Assembly: GCA_020634035.1 (NCBI GenBank)
Contig: JACKCM010000003.1
Span: 558,001-622,000 of the forward strand
DNA: 64,000 bases
Direction of reading: 5' to 3'
Source of the DNA: Candidatus Obscuribacterales bacterium
Lineage (GTDB): Bacteria > Cyanobacteriota > Vampirovibrionia > Obscuribacterales > Obscuribacteraceae
Under the pieces are notes generated by a model. It was not told where the DNA came from and made no database searches. It was given only the letters and a program-made list of their open reading frames with translations. Numbering within the stretch: the first letter of the stretch is position 1; every line of letters begins with the position of its first letter. A program made the position numbers and the translations under genes. This document shows, piece by piece, positions 53,857 through 61,900 of this stretch.

Positions 53857-54963
53857 CTAGACAGCAAAACGATAGTTGATACAGTCGCCGTCTTTAACCA
53901 GGTATTCTTTGCCTTCGAGACGCACCAGCCCTTTTTCTTTGGCGGCGTTCCAACTGCCTGTCTCTTTGAGTTGTTCGAAATTCAAGACTTCCGCCCTGAT
54001 GAAACCCCTCTGGATATCGGTATGGATTTTTCCGGCAGCTTCCTGGGCAACGGTTTTGTTGGGAATCGTCCAGGCTTTGACTTCATCTTCTCCGACGGTA
54101 AAGAATGCCACCAGATCCAGTAGCGCATAGGTAGCGCGAACGAACTTGTCGCGACTCGATTCTTCGATGCCCAGCGCTTCCATAAACTCGGCACGCTCCG
54201 ATTCATCAAGCTGGGCTATCTCCATCTCGGCCTTACCGCAAAAAGCCAGAAATGGCATTTTACGACCATTGGCCCATTGTTCTAAGGCTTTCAAAGACTT
54301 GTTGTCAGAAGAGCCAATGTCCGACTCAGAGATATTTGCTAACACCATAATCGGCTTGAGCGAAAGAAAAGTGTAACCACGAATGAGCTTCTTCTCGTCT
54401 TCATCAAGCTCTAATGTACGAAGCGCATTTTCACCGGAGAGGTGTTCGTTGAAGCGGCTGAGCAGCTCTTTTTCAAGCTCCAGCTGTGTCTTCTCTCCAC
54501 CTTTCTTGCGCTGAATCTCCTGGTCTATTTTGCCCAGTCTCTTTTCGACCACCGCCAGATCGGCGATGACAAGCTCAAGCTCAAGGGTCTCTGCATCACG
54601 CAGAGGATCCACACTGCCGGAAGGATGGGCCACCGCAGCAGAATCAAAAGCACGCACCACATTTACAAGGGCGTCTACCTGACGCAGACTGGTAAGGAGT
54701 TGCGGACTTATCTGATCAGCCTTAGCCTGCCCCGGTGCGACACCGGCTACATCGACAAGCTCCACCGTGGCATAGGTGGTCTTTTTGGGCTTATAAAGGT
54801 CTTTGAGCCAGTCCTGCCTGAGATCAGGCACCGAAACCACTGCAAAGTTCGGCTCGGCCGAGGCTGCCCCAGAGTAAGCATGCACCTCGTGGGAGCCCCC
54901 ACTGACAGCATTCAGAACCGTTGTTTTCCCGGAGGAAGGTAATCCGATTATTCCTACTTTCAT
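53857..54963 (-). CDS. ychF: YchF/Obg-type P-loop NTPase
   Basis: YchF is a ribosome-associated P-loop NTPase that prefers ATP. The P-loop is GLPSSGKTT near residue 6, VELVDVAGVAPGQAK supplies the switch II DxAG, and VLANISESD takes the place of the family's altered G4. The C-terminal TGS-like segment reads VKAWTIPNKTVAQEAAGKIH and ends KEYLVKDGDCINYRF. ATG 54963 gives a 368-residue protein close to the family length. Several G-motif residues are less canonical than in E. coli YchF. It lies 26 bases downstream of tRNA-Ser on the same strand. Confidence 0.88.
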   Translation of the reverse strand: MKVGIIGLPSSGKTTVLNAVSGGSHEVHAYSGAASAEPNFAVVSVPDLRQDWLKDLYKPKKTTYATVELVDVAGVAPGQAKADQISPQLLTSLRQVDALVNVVRAFDSAAVAHPSGSVDPLRDAETLELELVIADLAVVEKRLGKIDQEIQRKKGGEKTQLELEKELLSRFNEHLSGENALRTLELDEDEKKLIRGYTFLSLKPIMVLANISESDIGSSDNKSLKALEQWANGRKMPFLAFCGKAEMEIAQLDESERAEFMEALGIEESSRDKFVRATYALLDLVAFFTVGEDEVKAWTIPNKTVAQEAAGKIHTDIQRGFIRAEVLNFEQLKETGSWNAAKEKGLVRLEGKEYLVKDGDCINYRFAV

Positions 54964-54989
54964 ATTCCGTTGTCTTCCGATCAAAAAAA

Positions 54990-55074
54990 CGGAGAGGGTG
55001 GGATTCGAACCCACGTGGCTATTAACCCATCCGCTTTCGAGGCGGCGCCGTTATGACCGCTTCGGTACCTCTCC
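54990..55074 (-). tRNA. tRNA-Ser (CGA)
   Basis: An 85-nucleotide class II tRNA. The acceptor stem GGAGAGG/CCTCTCC is perfect, the anticodon loop is CTCGAAA with anticodon CGA, a long variable arm is present, and the T arm contains GGTTCGAATCC. The discriminator is G, as is normal for serine. CCA is not encoded; seven T residues follow directly. Confidence 0.96.
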
Positions 55075-55086
55075 ATGGAGTCCACA

Positions 55087-55113
55087 ATTCTATCAAAGAA
55101 TTGCAGTTGGCAA
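55087..55113 (-). promoter_or_regulatory. Candidate promoter for tRNA-Ser
   Basis: On the minus strand TTGCCA (55113-55108) and TAGAAT (55092-55087) are separated by 15 bases, and the -10 lies 12 bases before the tRNA 5' end. The -10 also sits in a CAATTCT/AGAATTG inverted repeat. Confidence 0.4.
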
Positions 55114-55176
55114 CGGAGCGGCTGCATCATATGTTACAGCCCGGAGCAGTCCTCAACGAGGTCTGCGCTCGCAAAA

Positions 55177-55821
55177 CTACATATTAGATTGAGGCTTGCC
55201 GGCAATTTGAATCTGGTTCTCTGCACGGTTGGCCAGATTGCTGACCACTATGGGCATGTCGATGCGGCACTGCCGTTTTACAAGGGCACTGGGGATGAGA
55301 AAACCGCCGTCAACATGGCTGGCATAAGTCACCCTGGTAGTTCTACCACCATCGAGAGGCTCGAGCTTCCAGAAGCCCTGAACATCCTTGAAAGCACCAC
55401 TGACTCGCTTCCATTCCATACGGTGCGGTGCCGACTCGGTAACCTTGACCACATAGGTATAGGTGCCAACCGGTCCCGACGGAGCGACCACATGTTGAAC
55501 CATTTTCACCTTGCCCTTGTTCTCGAGCACGGTGGCTTTCTTCATCTGTTTGAAAACTTTGTGGAGGTTATCGTAATCGGCGATGATATTCCAAATTTTG
55601 TCAGGACTGGAATGGACCACCATGGTGCACACCGAGTACTCCTGACCATTAATCACCGCCCTGCTAACTTGAGGAGGGCTGGTGGGGTTCTGCATGCCAC
55701 CACGTGCCTCGACCGGACTGCCAAGGCCCCAGGCAAAGCTGCACGAAAGGAGCGCGGAGATACCGGCGGACACAAAGAAAGATGAGAACTTAGAAGATGA
55801 GCGAGAAGATCTATTCATCAA
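55177..55821 (-). CDS. Secreted START/SRPBCC-fold protein (polyketide cyclase/dehydrase-like)
   Basis: A 214-residue protein with a signal peptide (SAGISALLSCSFAWGLGSPVEA) and an SRPBCC lipid-binding fold. The segments VHSSPDKIWNIIADYDNLHKVF, VVAPSGPVGTYTYVVKVTES and GFWKLEPLDGGRTTRVTYASHV are typical of the Polyketide_cyc family. Members bind hydrophobic ligands in a deep pocket; an extracytoplasmic location is less common. A TTGACA/TATTGT promoter lies upstream. The ligand is unknown. Confidence 0.82.
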   Translation of the reverse strand: MMNRSSRSSSKFSSFFVSAGISALLSCSFAWGLGSPVEARGGMQNPTSPPQVSRAVINGQEYSVCTMVVHSSPDKIWNIIADYDNLHKVFKQMKKATVLENKGKVKMVQHVVAPSGPVGTYTYVVKVTESAPHRMEWKRVSGAFKDVQGFWKLEPLDGGRTTRVTYASHVDGGFLIPSALVKRQCRIDMPIVVSNLANRAENQIQIAGKPQSNM

Positions 55822-56136
55822 GGTTCAGCCTTTCATTCGACCAATGAGCCAACGATTACAACAGAAACGTTAAAACGCCAGAAATGTAGATTCAGTGTCA
55901 CTTACAATACTGAGTTTTAGTTAATTGTCAACTTGAGTCATAGTAAAGTTAGCATATAGGACGTTGGCTGATGAAATGAAAACAATTACATCAAACAGCC
56001 TGCAACTTTAATGACAACAAGCCTTTTCAATCACGACCGGACATATTACCCGCTCCTGACTACCTCTTCAAGCTAGATTGTTCTAACAAGCGATTCGATA
56101 TGTTCTAAATATTGAAATTCCATACAAAATCCATAG
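55822..56136. other. Divergent intergenic region
   Basis: About 315 A+T-rich bases between the START/SRPBCC gene and the lipid kinase gene. Besides the minus-strand promoter at 55904-55931, the plus strand has a weak TCTAAAT at about 56104 ahead of the kinase gene. No small ORF is supported. Confidence 0.4.
55904..55931 (-). promoter_or_regulatory. Sigma-70-type promoter for the START/SRPBCC gene
   Basis: On the minus strand TTGACA (55931-55926) is followed after 16 bases by TATTGT (55909-55904), 82 bases before the start codon. The -35 matches consensus exactly. Confidence 0.55.
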
Positions 56137-57171
56137 ATGTCAAGAACAGCACTCATCGTCTATAACCCTGCCGCAGGCTCGAATCTCGTGCCCGAGTCCT
56201 GGCTCGGCAAAGTTGTTCATGTGCTTGCCACCACCACTGTTGATAATGTTAATACTATTGCGACAAAGCCCGACACCACTTCAAAAGAGATCATTAACCA
56301 GATCACATCGACAGTGGATTTATTAGTCGCCGCCGGCGGTGACGGCACTATCCGGATGGTCCTGGAAGCAGCAGCTCTTTACGAAAAAGAAAACCCGCAT
56401 GCCGACAACCAGAATCTGGCTGTCGGCATCCTGCCGCTCGGCACCGGCAACCAGCTTGCCCGCAATCTACATATATACGAAGACAATATCCTCAATGTAA
56501 ATCCCCTGGACAAGGCGATTAAGACCCTCACCCAGGGGCATTCCCGGGTCATAGACCTGGGCGTTATGAACGGACATTATTTTGCCGTGGCCGCCGGTGC
56601 CGGTCCGATGAGCGACGCCATAGTAACCCCGGACAAGCACGACAAAGCCAACTGGAAAATGCTCGCCTATGCCTCTTCTCTGGTCCAGACCCTGGCTCAA
56701 CCCCCCGCTCTTTTCGAAATCGACGCCGACGGAGAGAGCTTCAAGGTGGCTGCCTCCGGACTTTTCGTAACCAATATCTCAGACTTCGGGGTAGGCACCC
56801 TGTCAGAATCGGCCAGTCTCAATGACGGTCTCCTCGACCTCTGCATCCTCTCTCCGGAAGAATTTCAAGACTATTTAGAATATGGCTTCGCCTTCGCCGG
56901 CGCCCTCACAGGAAATCAGACCTCGCCATATTACATAAAGAAAGTAAAAACGGTCGACATTAAAGTACTGCCGGTAAGCCGCCGTGGCTCAGTCATTCAA
57001 AACACCTGGCGAAAAGTGAAAGGCGCCTTCGGGGTCTATTCGAAACCACCTCTGATGATCTATCCGGACTCGATGGCCATGGTGGACGGAGACGCCTGTG
57101 GAACGACCCCCATGCATATCGAAGTGGTGCCCAGTGCGGTCAAAGTTCTGATACCGCCACCAAAGCAATAG
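56137..57171 (+). CDS. Diacylglycerol-kinase-family lipid kinase
   Basis: A 344-residue member of the DAGK catalytic domain family (DagK/YegS/BmrU type). VAAGGDGTIRMVLEAA near 65 is the nucleotide-binding GGDGT motif, and GILPLGTGNQLARNLHI near 97 is the second conserved block. The C-terminal half contains the beta-sandwich expected of the family. It phosphorylates a lipid such as diacylglycerol, or possibly a sphingoid base. The start ATG 56137 lacks a good ribosome-binding site. It ends 7 bases from the convergent fusion gene. Confidence 0.88.
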   Translation: MSRTALIVYNPAAGSNLVPESWLGKVVHVLATTTVDNVNTIATKPDTTSKEIINQITSTVDLLVAAGGDGTIRMVLEAAALYEKENPHADNQNLAVGILPLGTGNQLARNLHIYEDNILNVNPLDKAIKTLTQGHSRVIDLGVMNGHYFAVAAGAGPMSDAIVTPDKHDKANWKMLAYASSLVQTLAQPPALFEIDADGESFKVAASGLFVTNISDFGVGTLSESASLNDGLLDLCILSPEEFQDYLEYGFAFAGALTGNQTSPYYIKKVKTVDIKVLPVSRRGSVIQNTWRKVKGAFGVYSKPPLMIYPDSMAMVDGDACGTTPMHIEVVPSAVKVLIPPPKQ

Positions 57172-57178
57172 CGCCGAA

Positions 57179-59848
57179 TCAAGAACCTATCAAGGCGCTG
57201 ACATAGCGCTTCTCTTCCTGCTCTGTTTTGATCTCGCCATCAAGTTTGGCGATATGAACCTGCTCTAGAATCTCTCCGATGCGAGGACCCCGGGGCACGC
57301 CCAGTTCGACAAGCTGATTGCCCGTGAGCGCTATTTTCACATCCAGTAATTCGGTTATATAAAGCAAAATCATGCGACGCACCTGGGTGCCCGGCTCAGC
57401 CATACAGGCCGCTATCGCCAGAGACTCTTCTTTGCTGCCTTTGAAGACCTGATAGATCTGGCTGCGTTTCCAGCTTTGTCTGGTGTTGCCGACTTTACGG
57501 TGCGCCGACAAACCGGCCCGAATAATGTCGCGGTGCAAGTTTGAGAGATGCAGACGTTCGAAAACATCGTCAAGTTTTTCCAGATCCACTCCAGAAAGAA
57601 GAAGACCGAGATAGACAATCCATGGATCTTTGACATGGTAGCGTAGCAAAAGCCGCTCTGCCAGTCGAATCAGATTGCGGCAATGTTCGTTGTATGTCAA
57701 ACCTGAAGCCAGAAAGCGCAAACAGCCGCCAAGATCTTCCAGAATATCGAGGGCAACAATGCGCTCCGGAGATTCGAGAATCATCTTGATCTCGTCTCGC
57801 AGTCGCACCCCGCCAAGATTGTCGAAAATTCCCATAGCTACGGCTTCTCTTGCTTTATCTCTGGTTTTCAGACTGAGCCTGAAACCGAGCCTCGAGGCAA
57901 AACGAGCCGCCCTTACGATTCGAGTCGGGTCTTCGATAAAGCTGAAAGGATGGAGGATTCTAATCACCCGATTATTCAAGTCTTTGAGACCATCGAAGAG
58001 ATCGGTAAGCTCCCCGAAGCGTCCGGGATTGAGACAGACCGCCAGGGTATTGATAGTGAAGTCGCGTCGATAAAGATCCTGCTCCAGCTTGGATGGTTCC
58101 ACCGTGGGTAGTGCCGCCGGAAACTCATAAAACTCTGTCCGGGCTGTAGAGAGATCAACCTCTTTGTCAGTCTCGGCATGATAGATAATGGTCGCTGTGT
58201 TGAAACGCTCGTGGGTTGCCACCACTTCGAATCGCGATGGATAATCCTGTTCGAAACTCTGGGCAAGATCCCGCGCCGAGCCCTCGACTACGAAATCAAG
58301 ATCAAAATTCTGCCGACCTAAAATCAGATCTCGAACCAGACCGCCCACCGCATATGCCACCATCCCCTTACGGGCGGCGACCTCTCCTATGGTGCTGCAC
58401 AACCACAGGGTGGAAGGTTCCAGATTCTCGAATTTATTCTTGATAGCTTCTATACGCTGCCGATGCTTGGTCTCCGGCACCAGGACATCGACTTCGATAG
58501 TATCTTCAAGACGCCCTTCGATTTTATTGCGAGAGTAGGTACCGTATAAAGTATCAAGCACATTCTGGCGCGTCACCAGGCCGACCAAACGACCATCACT
58601 ATCGAGCACCGGCAATCGGCCGATGTCCTCGGTGACCATCAGATGCTGAATCTCGACTAAAGGGGTGTCCTTTTTCACGGTAAAGACCGGCTTGCTCATG
58701 AAACCACGCACCGGTGCATGACCCAGCTTATGGTGCATAGCCTGATCGATATCGCGCCTGGAAACGACCCCGACCACCTCGTTGCGGTCGCTGACCACAA
58801 AGCCATCCACCCCGTAGCGGGTCATCAAGCGTCCGGCTTCCTCCATTTTCAAGGAAGGCAGAATAGTACGCACCGGAGAGGTCATCATCTGGGACGCTGT
58901 AGGTTGTGGCTCTACCCTGGACTCTATGGTCTCTTTGACCAGATTTATCACCGACTCGCCATCCCTGTCCTTTATCACCGCAGAGCCGGCGCCGGGATGA
59001 CCATCACCCCCGAATGCCCTTACTATTTCGCGGACATTGATAGACTTATTTTCAGAGCGACCGACCAGATGAATTCGATCACGCATATGAACCGCACAAA
59101 ATGCGGCCTGGGCGCTGAGAATCTCGATAAGCTTGCGGGTCATATTGGCCAGACCGTCGACATAGTGCTCGGTGGAAGCAACCGAGGTGACGACCTTGGC
59201 ACCTTCATAACTTTCGATCTCGCTATTGGCGAGCAAATTCTCAAGTAGTTCGGTCTGCTCTATAGATAGCTTGGGACGGATGTAATTATTGACCTGCTCC
59301 AGATCGGCGCCTTTATCCAGCAGGAAAGCCACACACTCGGCATCGACTTTAGAAGTCCCTTTGTGAGTCAAGCAGCCGGTATCTTCGTAAATACCCAGAG
59401 CGAGCACCGTGGCTTCGAATGGTGTGAGCAAGACCGACTCTTTCATGATCCGCTCCACCACGATGGTGGTGGCAGACCCCACCGGTTTGATGATGCTATC
59501 GGAGGTGGCATTGACCGCCAGACCATTCTTATCGAGATCATGATGATCAAAAACGGTTATAGAGGGCCAGATTTTTTTCTCTTTCTCTTTCAGATACTTC
59601 TGCACATTCGAGTCGATACGCTCGAAATGCTGACAGTCGACCACGTAGATTCGTTTAACATCATCGAGATCTATGTACTTGGATTGGGCGATAGGCAATG
59701 AACTTCTATAGAGAGCCAGAAAATCGCGAACATTACCGACCAGAGGATAGCCCAGCACCATCTTTGCAGCAGGGTAGAGCTTGGTCACCCCGAACTGGGC
59801 GGCAAGCGCATCAAAATCCATATTGTTGTGGGTGATTACGATTTCCAT
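57179..59848 (-). CDS. DHH phosphoesterase - CBS pair - tRNA nucleotidyltransferase fusion
   Basis: An 889-residue three-part protein. Residues 1 to ~310 form a DHH/DHHA1 phosphoesterase (THNNMDFDALAAQFG, VVDCQHFERID, TVFDHHDLDKNG, GDGHPGAGSAVI). Residues ~320-433 form two CBS domains (YGVDGFVVSDRNEVVGVVSR and DIGRLPVLDSDGRLVGLVTR). From ~470 onward is a class II poly(A) polymerase/CCA-adding head, GGLVRDLILGRQNFDLDFVVEG, with the DxD metal site, and its RNA-binding region. Similar fusions are known in cyanobacteria and other deep lineages, some being A-adding enzymes. It would mature or repair tRNA 3' ends, which fits a genome whose tRNA-Ser lacks encoded CCA. Confidence 0.92.
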   Translation of the reverse strand: MEIVITHNNMDFDALAAQFGVTKLYPAAKMVLGYPLVGNVRDFLALYRSSLPIAQSKYIDLDDVKRIYVVDCQHFERIDSNVQKYLKEKEKKIWPSITVFDHHDLDKNGLAVNATSDSIIKPVGSATTIVVERIMKESVLLTPFEATVLALGIYEDTGCLTHKGTSKVDAECVAFLLDKGADLEQVNNYIRPKLSIEQTELLENLLANSEIESYEGAKVVTSVASTEHYVDGLANMTRKLIEILSAQAAFCAVHMRDRIHLVGRSENKSINVREIVRAFGGDGHPGAGSAVIKDRDGESVINLVKETIESRVEPQPTASQMMTSPVRTILPSLKMEEAGRLMTRYGVDGFVVSDRNEVVGVVSRRDIDQAMHHKLGHAPVRGFMSKPVFTVKKDTPLVEIQHLMVTEDIGRLPVLDSDGRLVGLVTRQNVLDTLYGTYSRNKIEGRLEDTIEVDVLVPETKHRQRIEAIKNKFENLEPSTLWLCSTIGEVAARKGMVAYAVGGLVRDLILGRQNFDLDFVVEGSARDLAQSFEQDYPSRFEVVATHERFNTATIIYHAETDKEVDLSTARTEFYEFPAALPTVEPSKLEQDLYRRDFTINTLAVCLNPGRFGELTDLFDGLKDLNNRVIRILHPFSFIEDPTRIVRAARFASRLGFRLSLKTRDKAREAVAMGIFDNLGGVRLRDEIKMILESPERIVALDILEDLGGCLRFLASGLTYNEHCRNLIRLAERLLLRYHVKDPWIVYLGLLLSGVDLEKLDDVFERLHLSNLHRDIIRAGLSAHRKVGNTRQSWKRSQIYQVFKGSKEESLAIAACMAEPGTQVRRMILLYITELLDVKIALTGNQLVELGVPRGPRIGEILEQVHIAKLDGEIKTEQEEKRYVSALIGS

Positions 59849-59961
59849 CTTGGTCTACTACAGCCGTTCATTCTTAGTCTTTTCTTTATCTCCAGGGGGG
59901 CAAATCCAGGTTTATTTCAGGGTTTAGCTGGGTATCTTAATCCAAAGGAGATTATACGAAA

Positions 59962-60756
59962 ATGTTAGGTCTTCATACACTCGGACAAGGTTACCTGATT
60001 CTTTTCTTCGGCGGTAGCCTTTTCATAATACTCAATTTCCTCAGAGGAAGCTTCGCCGAAGGTCACGATGCAGGAGATCATGGCGATGCCGATGTCGAAG
60101 TAGACGTCCACGCAGACGCCGATGTCGATGTGCACGCGGACGCAGACGTCGATGTGCATGCCGACGCCGATGTCGATGTCGACGCTGACGCCGATGTCGA
60201 TGTCGACGCAGACACCGATGTCGATACCGATGGGGACGGCAATCATGCCCGAATGGGGACAGATAAATATGGAGCCCTGCCGGTCAGCCAGAGGGGCTGG
60301 TCCCGGGCCCTGAAATTCATCATCGGCCTGCTCTCCCCCACAAACCTCTCTCTCTATTTCACCGGCTTCGGCTTCGGTGGACATTTCGCTTTGAAGTTCT
60401 TTCCTTTTATAGGCGTATTCTCTCTGATTCCGGCTCTCTTTCTGGGCTGGCTTTTCACCAAGATTTTCAAGATGGCTATTATCTTGATGATGCGCTACTT
60501 CACCAGTAGCTCCCACCTGGACAACAACAACATCGTCGGTCATGTGGGAGAGGTGGAAGCTTCTATAAAGGATGGCCACACCGGACTGATTACCTATGTA
60601 ATCGGAAACAAGCTCTATAACTCGGCAGCCCAGACCAGCGACCCGACCGTCTCTATCGAGCGGGGCTCCAAAGTGCTTATTGTAGACACCAACGAGCATA
60701 TTCTCATCGTCGAACCGTACAAAGAGCTCAGTCTCGAGGAATCTTTCAGTTCTTGA
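59962..60756 (+). CDS. YqiJ/NfeD-like membrane protein with Asp-rich 8-residue repeat
   Basis: A 264-residue protein: transmembrane helix near 7-27 (GYLILFFGGSLFIILNFL), an acidic loop of about 70 residues, two or three more hydrophobic segments (residues ~118-180), and a C-terminal OB-like domain (IVGHVGEVEASIKDGHTGLI to VLIVDTNEHILIVEPY). This is the layout of YqiJ/YuaF-NfeD partners of flotillins. The acidic loop contains five tandem copies of (H/D)ADADVDV, residues ~50-89, then DTDGDG, which resembles calcium-binding D-x-D-x-D-G loops. It is the first gene of the flotillin locus. Confidence 0.75.
   Translation: MLGLHTLGQGYLILFFGGSLFIILNFLRGSFAEGHDAGDHGDADVEVDVHADADVDVHADADVDVHADADVDVDADADVDVDADTDVDTDGDGNHARMGTDKYGALPVSQRGWSRALKFIIGLLSPTNLSLYFTGFGFGGHFALKFFPFIGVFSLIPALFLGWLFTKIFKMAIILMMRYFTSSSHLDNNNIVGHVGEVEASIKDGHTGLITYVIGNKLYNSAAQTSDPTVSIERGSKVLIVDTNEHILIVEPYKELSLEESFSS
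60109..60228 (+). repeat. 24-bp tandem repeat encoding Asp-rich octapeptide
   Basis: Five consecutive 24-base units, each encoding HADADVDV or a close variant, lie inside the YqiJ/NfeD-like gene. Units differ at some third positions and the last one changes to DADTDVDT. Being in multiples of three, copy-number change would keep the frame. Confidence 0.9.
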
Positions 60757-60815
60757 TTTAAAGATCCGGCATCATATACGATGCTCAAGTCCTTGTTGAA
60801 AACAGGTGAATAGCT

Positions 60816-61664
60816 ATGGGCCCAATCGAACTCATAATGGTGACTTTGCTTGTGGTCGGCCTCGGTATTATGGCCGGATTGATGCTTTTGCTCTACAAAA
60901 GAGCCGGAGCAGGAGAAGCGCTGATTATAACCGGAGGCTCGCAAGAGCCTTCCGTTATCGTCGGCGGCGGAAAAGTTGTCCTGCCAGGCATTCAGAGCTG
61001 CCGCTCCGTATCTCTGGAGCTGATGTCGGTAGAACTGAAGAGTCCCCAGGCCTACGAATGCAAAGACGGAACCCAGTTCGATTTCGACGGCAGCGCCGAA
61101 GTTTCTGTCGAACCGGATGAAGATGCCATCGTTAAAGCGGCCAGATTCTTCAAAGAGGATGATGTTCGCGAAATGCGCGGTATTGTATATGATGCCATTC
61201 AAGACTGCCTGAAAGCTGAGATCGCCAGGCGACCTGCTACAGGCCTGGCCAATATCGAAAGTTTTACCGAGAATACAGGTTTTATCATTGCAGAAGAACT
61301 GGAAAAATACGGACTGAAACTGCACGCCCTGCGAACCAAAGAGCTGCGCCGAGTCAAAGACGGACAGAGCAAAGCATTGCCCCTGCATACCGAATCGAAT
61401 ACAAACGGTCATGGAGCCGCCTCCGACTACATCGGTCATCTAGCCGTGGTGACCCGTCCTGTGTTCTATGACGGTGACCAGGGAGAGATAACCATCTCTC
61501 TGATAAACAACGCAAAACGTCTTACTATGAACGCTCGCCTGGATCAACCCGGTCCACCAGCCACCGAAGGCGCACCGGTACTTGTCAAAAGAATAGACGA
61601 CGGAACCGCCCTGGTCGAAGCCTGGTCTCCCTTGCATGCTCAATTTCCGAGCACCCAGAACTGA
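60816..61664 (+). CDS. Short SPFH protein with C-terminal OB-like (NfeD-type) domain
   Basis: A 282-residue protein. The N-terminal membrane helix and SPFH part (GAGEALIITGGSQEPSVIVG, VVLPGIQSCRSVSLELMSVE) align by eye with the flotillin encoded downstream (GPNEAMVISGGGKEPTIIVG, VVLPMIQQKDILSLEVMPIE). The long flotillin coiled coil is absent. Instead, residues ~205-275 (YIGHLAVVTRPVFYDGDQGE to GAPVLVKRIDDGTALVEAW) have the pattern of an NfeD-type OB fold. It thus looks like SPFH and NfeD elements joined in one chain. Low similarity makes the OB call tentative. The gene lies 59 bases after the YqiJ-like gene. Confidence 0.65.
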   Translation: MGPIELIMVTLLVVGLGIMAGLMLLLYKRAGAGEALIITGGSQEPSVIVGGGKVVLPGIQSCRSVSLELMSVELKSPQAYECKDGTQFDFDGSAEVSVEPDEDAIVKAARFFKEDDVREMRGIVYDAIQDCLKAEIARRPATGLANIESFTENTGFIIAEELEKYGLKLHALRTKELRRVKDGQSKALPLHTESNTNGHGAASDYIGHLAVVTRPVFYDGDQGEITISLINNAKRLTMNARLDQPGPPATEGAPVLVKRIDDGTALVEAWSPLHAQFPSTQN

Positions 61665-61900
61665 ATCAGTCACCGTATACGGCACCACTCAAATCGCTTT
61701 ATCAGTCGCAGATTCCCTGGCACCGATTAAGCCCCGACAGGCTTGCAAGGATAATAAAGGAAACTAGTGGAATCCCTGCTATATCTACCCATAGCGGCTA
61801 TGATAGATCTTGTGGTTTTCCACATATTATTGATTCATCCAGGTTCGCACTGGGCAAGAGGATATAGTGATTCCCTCGTGCTCGGTAAAGGAGTGTTTTT

